A stretch of DNA of 64,000 nt from MAG-120531 sp038125995 (GTDB taxonomy: Bacteria > Bacteroidota > Bacteroidia > Flavobacteriales > Flavobacteriaceae): assembly GCA_038125995.1 (NCBI GenBank), contig JAYPEX010000007.1, forward strand, positions 62,001 to 126,000. The letters run 5' to 3'. The first letter of the stretch is position 1. Each line of letters begins with the position of its first letter. Positions 26,374 through 33,847 of the stretch are shown here, one piece after another. The notes below the pieces were generated by a model that was not told where the DNA came from, did no database searches, and saw nothing but the letters and a program-made list of their open reading frames with translations. The translations under genes and the position numbers were made by a program.

Positions 26374-27240
26374 ATGTCTAAAAAAGTAAACTTTTCATCG
26401 ATCATCTCAGGAACCATGACCTGGGGAGAATGGGGCAAAAATTATTCTACAAAGGAAATGGCCTCGTTAATTGAACACTGTGTCTCTATTGGTGTGAGCA
26501 CCTTTGATCATGCAGATATTTATGGAGATTACTCCAATGAAGCTGAGTTTGGTGCTGCTTTTAAAGAAAGTGGAGTCGAAAGAGAATCCATTGAGCTCAT
26601 CAGTAAATGTGGTATTTCAAGAGTTTGTGATCGAAGAAGTTATATGGTGCATCACTACAATTATACCAAAGAGTATATTATAAATTCTGTTAAGCAATCA
26701 CTTCAAAATTTACAGACGGATTATTTAGATGTGCTCCTATTACACAGACCGAGTCCTCTCATGAATCCCCATGAAATTTCTGAAGCAATTACCTATCTCA
26801 AAAACAAGGAAATGATACGCTCTTTTGGAGTGTCTAATTTTACACCTTCTCAACTCTCAATGATCGATAGGCAACACAAGGTTGAAATCAATCAAATTGA
26901 AATTTCATTGACTCAGTACGACTCTATGTACAACGGTCAATTGGATCAATGTATTGAGAAAAAAATACTTCCTATGTCGTGGAGCCCTCTTGGAACTGCC
27001 ATGAATAAAGAAAACCAAAAGCTAACGATGACGCTCGAACGACTCGCCAAAAAATACAGTCTAGAGGTGTCTCAAATTCTCATCGCATGGCTGGTGAAAC
27101 ATCCTGCCGGTATTCTTCCAGTGGTAGGTACCACTCAAAAGGATCGCATATCACAAGCGCTCGAAGCTTCTAAGGTAGATTTAGAGCTCGAGGATTGGTT
27201 CGACTTACTAGAAGCAACTAGAGGACATCAAATCGAATAA
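26374..27240 (+). CDS. aldo/keto reductase (YdhF-like)
   Basis: A 288-residue TIM-barrel NADPH oxidoreductase. Catalytic tetrad residues are visible: Asp and Tyr in FDHADIYGDY, Lys in ELISKCG and His in LLLHRPS. The C-terminal PVVGTTQKDRI binds the cofactor phosphate. Substrate unknown. The stop is one base from the SDR gene ATG, so the two are probably one transcript. Confidence 0.9.
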   Translation: MSKKVNFSSIISGTMTWGEWGKNYSTKEMASLIEHCVSIGVSTFDHADIYGDYSNEAEFGAAFKESGVERESIELISKCGISRVCDRRSYMVHHYNYTKEYIINSVKQSLQNLQTDYLDVLLLHRPSPLMNPHEISEAITYLKNKEMIRSFGVSNFTPSQLSMIDRQHKVEINQIEISLTQYDSMYNGQLDQCIEKKILPMSWSPLGTAMNKENQKLTMTLERLAKKYSLEVSQILIAWLVKHPAGILPVVGTTQKDRISQALEASKVDLELEDWFDLLEATRGHQIE

Positions 27241-27241
27241 G

Positions 27242-28000
27242 ATGAATAGAAAAATTGCCTTAGTCACAGGAGCAAGTTCGGGAATTGGACGTGCGACTGC
27301 TTTACGATTATCCGAAGAGGGATTTAACCTAGTCATTTGTGGAAGAAGAAAAGAACAGCTCGATCAACTTCAAAAAGAACTTCCTTCTGATTGTCAATCA
27401 CATCAACTCCTTTTTGATGTTCGCGATCAAGCTGAAGTTTTTAAAGCAATTGAATCCCTTCCCGAAAATTTTACATCTGTTGATTTACTGGTCAATAACG
27501 CTGGTAATGCACACGGATTAGATCCCTTTCAAGAGGCTTCCTTAGATGATTTTAACGCCATGATCGACATCAACGTCAAAGGCTTGCTCTACGTTTCAAA
27601 AGCGGTATTGCAGACTATGTTAGATCGCAACGAGGGACACATTATCAATATTGGGTCAACAGCAGCAAAAGAAGTTTATCCCAATGGCTCTGTATACTGC
27701 GCCTCAAAAACTGCCGTTGATGCCATTACCAAAGGAATGCAATTGGACTTAAACAAGACCGATATAAAAGTTGGTGCCATTCATCCAGGTCTGGTACAAA
27801 CCAACTTTAGCGAAGTTCGATTTAAAGGAGATCAACAAAGAGCAGATCAGGTTTACAAAGGATTTAAAGCCCTTCAAGCAGAGGATATCGCAGACATCAT
27901 CGCTTTTGTCGTCACCAGACCATTTCACGTGAATATTGCTGATCTAGTGGTCATGCCGACTGCACAGGCAAACTCAGTTACTGTCAATAAAAAACTCTGA
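27242..28000 (+). CDS. short-chain dehydrogenase/reductase (YdfG-like)
   Basis: A 252-residue classical SDR with TGASSGIG cofactor motif at the N-terminus, NNAG, and the catalytic YCASK (Tyr-x-x-x-Lys) after the catalytic Ser in INIGST. The C-terminal segment (AEDIADIIAFVVTRPFHVN) resembles the YdfG group, which acts on serine and 3-hydroxy acids with NADP. That substrate is inferred. Its stop abuts the convergent sugar kinase gene. Confidence 0.9.
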   Translation: MNRKIALVTGASSGIGRATALRLSEEGFNLVICGRRKEQLDQLQKELPSDCQSHQLLFDVRDQAEVFKAIESLPENFTSVDLLVNNAGNAHGLDPFQEASLDDFNAMIDINVKGLLYVSKAVLQTMLDRNEGHIINIGSTAAKEVYPNGSVYCASKTAVDAITKGMQLDLNKTDIKVGAIHPGLVQTNFSEVRFKGDQQRADQVYKGFKALQAEDIADIIAFVVTRPFHVNIADLVVMPTAQANSVTVNKKL

Positions 28001-28942
28001 TTAAAACACTTCGCTTGCTGAAGGAAGTGCAGCAATCGCTCCAAATTTAGTGGTAGTTATAGCTCCTGCTTTATTGGCAATACTGATCATTTCTTTGAGC
28101 TTTTCAAAATCTTCAGAAATAGCAATGGGGCTTTCTAATTCTGATAGTTGTCTAAGAAGACAGCCAATAAACGTATCACCAGCACCAGTAGTGTCAACGG
28201 GGATGACTTTTGTCGATGGCACAGTTATACGTTGCCCTTTACAACTTAGAAGTGTCCCTTCTGATCCAAGAGTGATACAAATAATGTGCACTCCAACCTG
28301 ATGTAAATAGTCACAAGCTTCTTCCTTAGTTGTGCAACCTGATAATAGAAGTGCCTCTTCTAAAGAAAACTTACACAAGTGAGACTTTTCTACAAAAGGA
28401 ATGCATTTTTTAATAAACTTTTCATCACAACCGGCCCAAAGATCAGCTCTGTAGTTCGGATCAAAACAAATAAAGGCCTCTTGAGTGAGCGCGTCAAATA
28501 AGTAATGTCCATAGGCTTCTTCTAAACTTCCCCCTAAAAATGCAGTTGCAGCTCCAAAATGAAGAATTTGATTGTTAAACTGATGCTTTAATTTAGAGTT
28601 GTATTGCAAACTCTTATCGGCACCTCTGCTAAACACAAAGTCGCGCTCTCCATCTTCGGCAATCGAAACAAAAGCGAGTGTTGTAAATTCTTCTGATTCC
28701 TGTAATTCACTAAGATCTACTTTGTGATCTATGAGCGTTTGTTTTAAGTAGGCTCCAAAAGCATCCTTCCCAACAGCTCCGACAAAAGCAGCATTTCCAT
28801 TGAGCTTATTAATTGCGCAGGCTACATTTGCTGGTGCTCCACCAGCTTTCTTTGTAAATGTTTCCGCCTTACTAAGATCACTCCCTTGATTTTCAGCAAC
28901 AAAATCAATCAGTGCTTCTCCAATACAATATACCTTTTTCAT
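28001..28942 (-). CDS. PfkB-family sugar kinase (fructokinase-like)
   Basis: A 313-residue ribokinase-fold kinase with the substrate-side motif KKAGGAPANVACAINKL near residue 32 and the catalytic motif VDTTGAGDTFIGCLL near 250. It resembles fructokinases. The N-terminus YCIGEALIDFVAE is typical. It shares a 112-base intergenic region with the divergent phosphatase gene, where a perfect 12-base inverted repeat lies. No sugar transporter is adjacent, so the substrate is unsupported by context. Confidence 0.85.
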   Translation of the reverse strand: MKKVYCIGEALIDFVAENQGSDLSKAETFTKKAGGAPANVACAINKLNGNAAFVGAVGKDAFGAYLKQTLIDHKVDLSELQESEEFTTLAFVSIAEDGERDFVFSRGADKSLQYNSKLKHQFNNQILHFGAATAFLGGSLEEAYGHYLFDALTQEAFICFDPNYRADLWAGCDEKFIKKCIPFVEKSHLCKFSLEEALLLSGCTTKEEACDYLHQVGVHIICITLGSEGTLLSCKGQRITVPSTKVIPVDTTGAGDTFIGCLLRQLSELESPIAISEDFEKLKEMISIANKAGAITTTKFGAIAALPSASEVF

Positions 28943-29012
28943 CTGTTTAATTGAGACTGCAAAATAATCTTAAAACAAATGCTTTTCAAAATTGTTGTCA
29001 TAAAATTCACAA

Positions 29013-29049
29013 AAAAGTAAAACAGGTCTCTTTTAGTTGTTTTACTTTT
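29013..29049. promoter_or_regulatory. perfect 12-base inverted repeat over the phosphatase promoter
   Basis: AAAAGTAAAACA (29013-29024) and TGTTTTACTTTT (29038-29049) are exact inverse complements separated by 13 bases. The right arm contains all but the last base of the -7 element TACTTTTG (29043-29050). Most of it lies upstream of the predicted start, so it is a DNA operator candidate rather than an RNA hairpin. Confidence 0.5.
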
Positions 29050-29050
29050 G
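29043..29050 (+). promoter_or_regulatory. -7 element of the phosphatase gene
   Basis: TACTTTTG matches TAnnTTTG and is followed by ACTC and the ATG at 29055. Confidence 0.55.
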
Positions 29051-29054
29051 ACTC

Positions 29055-29783
29055 ATGAGAACAATCGTCATCGGAGATATCCATTCAGGGCTCAAAGCCT
29101 TAAAAGAACTTCTAACAAAAGTAAATCCTTCAAAGGAAGATCGAATCGTTTTTTTAGGAGACTATGTAGATGGGTGGTCTGAAGCTGTTCCTACCATCAA
29201 TTTTCTAATTGAATTATCAGATTCTCACAACTGTATTTTTATTCGTGGAAATCACGATCAACTCACCTTAGATTGGCTCAAGGGAATTCACAAAAGAGAA
29301 CAGTGGTTAGTTCACGGAGGTCAAGCGACTGTTGATAGTTATAGTAAAATTGAAGATCAAACTCTTTTAAATCTTCATATCGATTTCTTAGAAAATTTGG
29401 TGGATTATTATATCGATGATCAAAACAGATTGTTTGTACACGCTGGATTTACCAATGTCAAAGGAATCGCCTTTGAAAACTATCCAGGGATGTGTTATTG
29501 GGATCGAACACTTTGGGAATTAGCACTGGCCATCGATGGCAAAATGAATCGAGAAGATCCGTTTTACCCCGAGCGCCTTAAATGCTATTCTGAAATCTAT
29601 ATCGGTCATACTCCTGTGAGTCGAATTGGACAATTCACTCCTGTTCAAGCAGAAAATCTTTGGAATATGGATACGGGAGCTGCTTTTAAAGGCCCCCTAT
29701 CTGCCCTTGATGTTGAGAGCAAAGAGCTTTGGCAAAGTGCACCAGTCCATACCTTCTATCCTGATGAAAAAGGAAGGAATTAA
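29055..29783 (+). CDS. metallophosphoesterase (serine/threonine phosphatase family)
   Basis: A 242-residue PPP-family phosphoesterase. The metal-binding motifs are in order: GDIHSG (residues 7-12), GDYVDGW, RGNHDQ, VHAG and GHTPV. Such small bacterial proteins are protein phosphatases or diadenosine tetraphosphatases; the two cannot be separated here. The end overlaps the convergent aldehyde dehydrogenase gene by 4 bases. Confidence 0.9.
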   Translation: MRTIVIGDIHSGLKALKELLTKVNPSKEDRIVFLGDYVDGWSEAVPTINFLIELSDSHNCIFIRGNHDQLTLDWLKGIHKREQWLVHGGQATVDSYSKIEDQTLLNLHIDFLENLVDYYIDDQNRLFVHAGFTNVKGIAFENYPGMCYWDRTLWELALAIDGKMNREDPFYPERLKCYSEIYIGHTPVSRIGQFTPVQAENLWNMDTGAAFKGPLSALDVESKELWQSAPVHTFYPDEKGRN

Positions 29784-31321
29784 AATTCGAATTTGATGCC
29801 CTGTGCTAGTGGCAACTCCGTTGAATAGTTAATCGTATTGGTCTGTCTTCTCATATAGACTTTCCAAGCATCCGAACCAGATTCTCTACCACCACCTGTT
29901 TCTTTCTCACCTCCAAAGGCTCCGCCTATTTCAGCACCAGAGGTCCCTATATTGACATTGGCAATACCACAATCGGATCCCCAGGCCGCTAAAAAGGTTT
30001 CAGCTTCTCTGAGATTGGTTGTCATAATAGCAGAAGACAGTCCTTGAGGAACAGCGTTTTGTAATTCGATAGCGTTTTGAACATCACCCTTGTATTTGAT
30101 TAGGTATAAAATAGGAGCAAAGGTTTCTTCCTGTACCATTTGATAGTGATTCTCAGCCTCTACAATCGCAGGTTTTACATAGCATCCCGAAGTGTATTGG
30201 TCTCCTGAAAGAACACCTCCTGGAATTAGCAATGTTCCTCCTTCTTTCTCTACAGATTCCAAGGCTTTTTGATACATACCTACAGCATCATTGTCGATCA
30301 AAGGCCCCATATGATTTTCAGAATTGAGCGGGTCGCCAATTTTTAATTGTCCATAGGCCTTTTGAAGTGACTCCACTACTTGATCGTAAACAGATTCGTG
30401 AATGATGAGTCTTCTAGTAGAAGTACAGCGTTGACCAGCAGTACCCACGGCACCGAAGACTGCTCCGATAACAGTCATTTTGAGATCGGCATCAGGAGTG
30501 ACGATGATCGCGTTATTTCCTCCGAGCTCTAAAAGTGATTTTCCAAGACGCGCTGCAACAGTTTGTGCGACAATTTTCCCCATTCGGATGGATCCTGTCG
30601 CTGAGATTAATGGGATGTTGTGATGCTGAGTCAAATATTCTCCTACCCTATAATCCCCATTGACCAAACAAGATATTCCTTCAGGCATCTTGTTTTCTTT
30701 GAGCACCTGGGCAATGATATGTTGACAAGCGACACCACAAAGAGGTGCTTTTTCAGAGGGCTTCCAAATACACACATCACCACAAACCCATGCGAGTGCA
30801 GTATTCCAAGACCAGACCGCTACTGGAAAATTAAAGGCAGAGATAATCCCCACAATTCCCAGTGGGTGGTACTGTTCGTACATTCGGTGACCTGGGCGTT
30901 CCGAGTGCATGGTGAGTCCATGTAATTGTCTCGAGAGTCCTACAGCAAAATCACATATATCGATCATCTCTTGTACTTCTCCCAAACCTTCTTGAAGTGA
31001 TTTCCCCATTTCATAAGACACCAACATTCCCAAAGGTTCTTTAAGTGCTCTTAATCGTTCTCCAAATTGTCGAACAATTTCTCCTCTTTGCGGGGCAGGA
31101 ATTGCTCGCCATTGAACAAAGGCCTCGGATGCTGTTTGCACAATACGATTAAAATCCTCCTTTGAAGTGATGCCTACTTCAGCAATTTTTTCTCCATTAA
31201 CAGGACTGTAGGAACTAATGGTCTGATCGTATTTAAAAGAAATGGATCCTGTAGAACTTCCTGAATTCGAAGGCTTAATTCCCAATTGTTCTAAGGTCGA
31301 TGAAATGGATGTATTGCGCAT
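29780..31321 (-). CDS. aldehyde dehydrogenase, ALDH7 (alpha-aminoadipic semialdehyde dehydrogenase-like)
   Basis: A 513-residue NAD(P)-dependent enzyme with general base Glu in LLELGGNNAIIV and nucleophile Cys in AGQRCTSTRR. The NN after LELGG, the GYRxYEQYHPLG-like entry and the conserved C-terminus match the ALDH7/antiquitin group, which oxidises alpha-aminoadipic semialdehyde in lysine breakdown. No other lysine-degradation gene is next to it. A -7 element TACATTTG lies 29 bases upstream. Confidence 0.88.
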   Translation of the reverse strand: MRNTSISSTLEQLGIKPSNSGSSTGSISFKYDQTISSYSPVNGEKIAEVGITSKEDFNRIVQTASEAFVQWRAIPAPQRGEIVRQFGERLRALKEPLGMLVSYEMGKSLQEGLGEVQEMIDICDFAVGLSRQLHGLTMHSERPGHRMYEQYHPLGIVGIISAFNFPVAVWSWNTALAWVCGDVCIWKPSEKAPLCGVACQHIIAQVLKENKMPEGISCLVNGDYRVGEYLTQHHNIPLISATGSIRMGKIVAQTVAARLGKSLLELGGNNAIIVTPDADLKMTVIGAVFGAVGTAGQRCTSTRRLIIHESVYDQVVESLQKAYGQLKIGDPLNSENHMGPLIDNDAVGMYQKALESVEKEGGTLLIPGGVLSGDQYTSGCYVKPAIVEAENHYQMVQEETFAPILYLIKYKGDVQNAIELQNAVPQGLSSAIMTTNLREAETFLAAWGSDCGIANVNIGTSGAEIGGAFGGEKETGGGRESGSDAWKVYMRRQTNTINYSTELPLAQGIKFEF

Positions 31322-31350
31322 TTTTATAACTTTTTATCTTAATAATGTTT

Positions 31351-31358
31351 CAAATGTA
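31351..31358 (-). promoter_or_regulatory. -7 element of the ALDH7 gene
   Basis: TACATTTG on the minus strand matches TAnnTTTG, 29 bases from the ATG. Confidence 0.5.
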
Positions 31359-31390
31359 AAAAATATTCATGGATTTAAGTGGCTCATCTT

Positions 31391-31903
31391 TTAAAACCAA
31401 GAACGGATTTGATCGAAAAGTTGGTTTTTAAAAAGTTGATGGTAAACAAAAGCGCCAATTTCATAGAAAACTCCGTAGATCGACGAACGGTCTTTAGTCT
31501 CCTGTGATATCCATTCACTCATACCCACCTTTTGGTCTAAAAAGACCAAAAGCACTCCTAAAATGATCAAGCTTTTTAACAAGCCGAAAGCGCCTCCTAA
31601 AAGTTTATTCACCATTCCGAGTAAGAGCACTTGAACCATTTTAGTCAACAACTTTCCTAGTAAATTGACCCCCACTAGGACTGCTAAAAAGGTAATTACA
31701 AAAGCGGCTATATACAGGTTGTTTTCATTCCAATCGAAAAAATCGGCTAAATAAATGGCGGCAAAATCTGAAAAATGAAAGGCGCAATAAAAGCCCGCAA
31801 TTAGCGCTATGATGGAAGCAACCTCAACCAAAAGTCCGTTTTTAAAGCCTTTGTAAAATCCAAGGGCCATAATCAACGCTAATACAATATCGATGACATT
31901 CAT
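31391..31903 (-). CDS. CvpA family membrane protein
   Basis: A 170-residue protein with four predicted membrane segments (about 2-20, 25-45, 63-85, 97-122) and the CvpA-like N-terminus MNVIDIVLALIMALGFYKGFKNGL. CvpA proteins are linked to colicin V production and envelope stress in enterics; the role in Bacteroidota is not established. It is a single gene 76 bases... upstream of nothing on its strand, divergent from the next gene. Confidence 0.82.
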   Translation of the reverse strand: MNVIDIVLALIMALGFYKGFKNGLLVEVASIIALIAGFYCAFHFSDFAAIYLADFFDWNENNLYIAAFVITFLAVLVGVNLLGKLLTKMVQVLLLGMVNKLLGGAFGLLKSLIILGVLLVFLDQKVGMSEWISQETKDRSSIYGVFYEIGAFVYHQLFKNQLFDQIRSWF

Positions 31904-31984
31904 ATAAAAGAAAGGATTAACTTTGTTTTTCTAATTCGATTTAAAGTTAGTTAAACTTGAGCTTTATTCCTCATAAAAGAACCA

Positions 31985-32338
31985 ATGTCTAGAGATCCTT
32001 TGTTAAAAGAAAAGTGGGAACAATTGACCCGCACCCTATCCAATCAATTTTCTTCAGATGAAGAAATGGATATCGATTCCATCATCTATCTAATCGGAGT
32101 ACAAGAATTAGGTCAATATCATCGCCCTTTTAAAAAAGATGAAAAGATTCATTTAATGCATATTGCTATTTGTAGGCTGCTCGAACCTTATGGATATTAT
32201 CGTTTCGATTATACCGACCAAGAGGGTTGGCCTCATTACACCATTGTTGAAAATTTACCTCCCTTAAAAGCTGGAGAACAGAGTGTTTTAATCAAAGAAG
32301 CGATCGTTACCTATTTTACAGAAAAAGAATTCATATGA
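31985..32338 (+). CDS. conserved hypothetical protein
   Basis: A 117-residue soluble acidic protein that I recognise only as a conserved Bacteroidota type without known function. Visible: no signal peptide or membrane helix, a helical N-terminal half (DSIIYLIGVQELGQ), then YGYYRFDYTDQEGWPHY. Its stop overlaps the ATG of the next gene by 3-4 bases, so the two are translationally coupled. Confidence 0.7.
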   Translation: MSRDPLLKEKWEQLTRTLSNQFSSDEEMDIDSIIYLIGVQELGQYHRPFKKDEKIHLMHIAICRLLEPYGYYRFDYTDQEGWPHYTIVENLPPLKAGEQSVLIKEAIVTYFTEKEFI

Positions 32339-32634
32339 TGTTTCAAGTTCCTTATTACGCCGTTATTTTTACTTCAACTATCAAAAATGACGAAGGTTAT
32401 GCGCAGATGGCACAAGCCATGGAACAATTCGTTAAAAAACAAAAGGGGTTTTTGGGATTTGATTCAGCTCGTGAAGCGATCGGGATTACAGTGAGTTATT
32501 GGAGCGATCTAGAATCGATTAGGGAATGGAGAAATCATCCAGAGCACGGAATTGCTATGCAATTGGGAAAAGAAAAATGGTACGACCAATACAGCCTTAA
32601 AGTCTGTAAAGTAGAGCGTGAGTACGAGTTTTAA
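32335..32634 (+). CDS. antibiotic biosynthesis monooxygenase-like (ABM fold) protein
   Basis: A 99-residue protein with a ferredoxin-like ABM pattern: YYAVIFTSTI strand, helix YAQMAQAMEQFVKKQKGFLG, ISVSYWSDLESIREW-type segment (here ITVSYWSDLESIREWRNHPEH) and closing strand. Similar proteins are heme-degrading or quinol monooxygenases, or have no known activity. It overlaps the upstream hypothetical gene and abuts the convergent gpsA stop. Confidence 0.75.
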   Translation: MMFQVPYYAVIFTSTIKNDEGYAQMAQAMEQFVKKQKGFLGFDSAREAIGITVSYWSDLESIREWRNHPEHGIAMQLGKEKWYDQYSLKVCKVEREYEF

Positions 32635-33636
32635 TCAGATCAAATGATTCTGTAATTCTTTAAAAACTTCTCTAGGTCGTTCTCCCAGATAGAGGATTCG
32701 ATAAACCGAAGTAGCAATAGGCGCCTTGTTAAAAAGTTCTTTTTGCTTTAAAAAATGATGCGCACTTTTAGAAGCGTAGTAACCTTCTGCAACCATCTTC
32801 ATTTCCATCATAGCACTTTTTACACTGTATCCTTTCCCAATCATGGTTCCGAACATTCGATTTCGAGAAAATGTAGAGTAGGCCGTTACTAATAAATCAC
32901 CTAAATAGGCCGAGTGATAAATGACTCTTCTCTTGCGCTTAATGGCTCTAATGATGGTTTTCATTTCAGCTATAGAATTGGCAATCAATACGGCCTGAAA
33001 ATTGTCTCCGTATCCTATTCCATGAGCAATACCTGCTGCTAAAGCGTAGATATTTTTAAAGACTGCGGCGTATTCAGTACCGATGACATCTCTAGAAGTA
33101 TGGGTGATGATATAACTGGCCGAAAGCATCGAAGCTAAATACTGAGCTCTTCTCTTATTCAAGCAGGCAATGGTCAAATAAGACAATCGCTCCAAGGCGA
33201 CCTCTTCGGCGTGACAAGGGCCGGTAATCACTCCTATTTGATTCATAGGAACACCAAATTTTTGGTGTAAGTATTCTCCAATAATGAGTTCAGATTCAGG
33301 TTCAATTCCCTTGACAGCAGAAAAAATGGTCTTTCCACTTAAAGGAATGGTGACTTTTTTTAACTCATTCCCAACAAAAGCAGAAGGAATCGCTACGATG
33401 ATTCGCTTGTTCGCCTGAACAACCGCATTGATATCCGAACTCAATTCAAGCATCTCTAAATTAAAATGAACCGATGTCAAGTATTTTGGATTGTGTCTAT
33501 GTTGGAGTAAATAGTCAATATCATTCTGATTTCTGATATACCAATTGACTTTTAATTGATTATCAGTCAGAATTTTAACCAAGGCTGTTGCCCAGGAACC
33601 TCCTCCTAGAACTGCTATTTGATGAGGGTTATTCAT
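32635..33636 (-). CDS. gpsA: NAD(P)H-dependent glycerol-3-phosphate dehydrogenase
   Basis: A 333-residue enzyme reducing dihydroxyacetone phosphate to sn-glycerol-3-phosphate for phospholipid synthesis. Seen: Rossmann motif VLGGGSWATALVKIL at the N-terminus, the catalytic Lys in FSAVKGIE, and the second conserved Lys in AVFKNIYALAAGIAHG. Length is typical. It faces the small RNA/SulP region upstream. Confidence 0.93.
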   Translation of the reverse strand: MNNPHQIAVLGGGSWATALVKILTDNQLKVNWYIRNQNDIDYLLQHRHNPKYLTSVHFNLEMLELSSDINAVVQANKRIIVAIPSAFVGNELKKVTIPLSGKTIFSAVKGIEPESELIIGEYLHQKFGVPMNQIGVITGPCHAEEVALERLSYLTIACLNKRRAQYLASMLSASYIITHTSRDVIGTEYAAVFKNIYALAAGIAHGIGYGDNFQAVLIANSIAEMKTIIRAIKRKRRVIYHSAYLGDLLVTAYSTFSRNRMFGTMIGKGYSVKSAMMEMKMVAEGYYASKSAHHFLKQKELFNKAPIATSVYRILYLGERPREVFKELQNHLI

Positions 33637-33698
33637 AAAACAAAGTTGAAGAAATATTTTAAGATTAACTAAAAAATATTTTTTTAGCTAATTAGTTT

Positions 33699-33714
33699 TT
33701 GGCACGCTATTTGG
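33699..33714 (+). promoter_or_regulatory. sigma-54-like promoter element
   Basis: TTGGCACG followed by CTAT and TTGG: the -24 half (TGGCACG) matches the sigma-54 consensus exactly, spacing GG-N10-GG is right, but the -12 half has GG where GC is usual. A sigma-70-type alternative, TTTG and TGTGTTTG (33718-33725), overlaps it, so sigma-54 use is uncertain. Confidence 0.4.
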
Positions 33715-33725
33715 TAATGTGTTTG

Positions 33726-33801
33726 TGCAAAAATTAGTTTTTGTTTGGTTGATTTGGTTTAAGCCCTTGGATGATATTTCGTCCAAGGGTTTATTATTTT
33801 T
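33726..33801 (+). ncRNA. candidate small RNA upstream of the second SulP gene
   Basis: A transcript of about 75 bases starting downstream of the 33699-33714 element would hold a small AAAAA/TTTTT stem (33729-33742 region), an unpaired GTTTGGTTGATTTGG (33743-33757), and an intrinsic terminator: a 12-base stem (33760-33771 with 33782-33793, core CCCTTGGA/TCCAAGGG) followed by TTATTTTT. No open reading frame of note lies within it. The terminator cannot belong to gpsA, which runs away on the other strand. Confidence 0.5.
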
Positions 33802-33828
33802 GGCAATCGATATGAAAGTGTACTTTTG
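33799..33828 (+). promoter_or_regulatory. promoter of the second SulP gene (-33 and -7)
   Basis: TTTG (33799-33802), an 18-base spacer and TACTTTTG (33821-33828): the best complete Bacteroidota promoter in the window. It overlaps the tail of the preceding terminator. Confidence 0.7.
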
Positions 33829-33847
33829 CAAACCTAAATCGTTCGTT

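Noticed and set aside
33669..33687. CTAAAAAA-TA-TTTTTTTAG palindrome before the small RNA.
   Set aside because: Simple A/T runs make such palindromes by chance; no further support, though it could be a curved-DNA upstream element.
33719..33847. Upstream extension of the SulP reading frame.
   Set aside because: It spans a terminator and the gene's own promoter, and the added residues do not fit the family.
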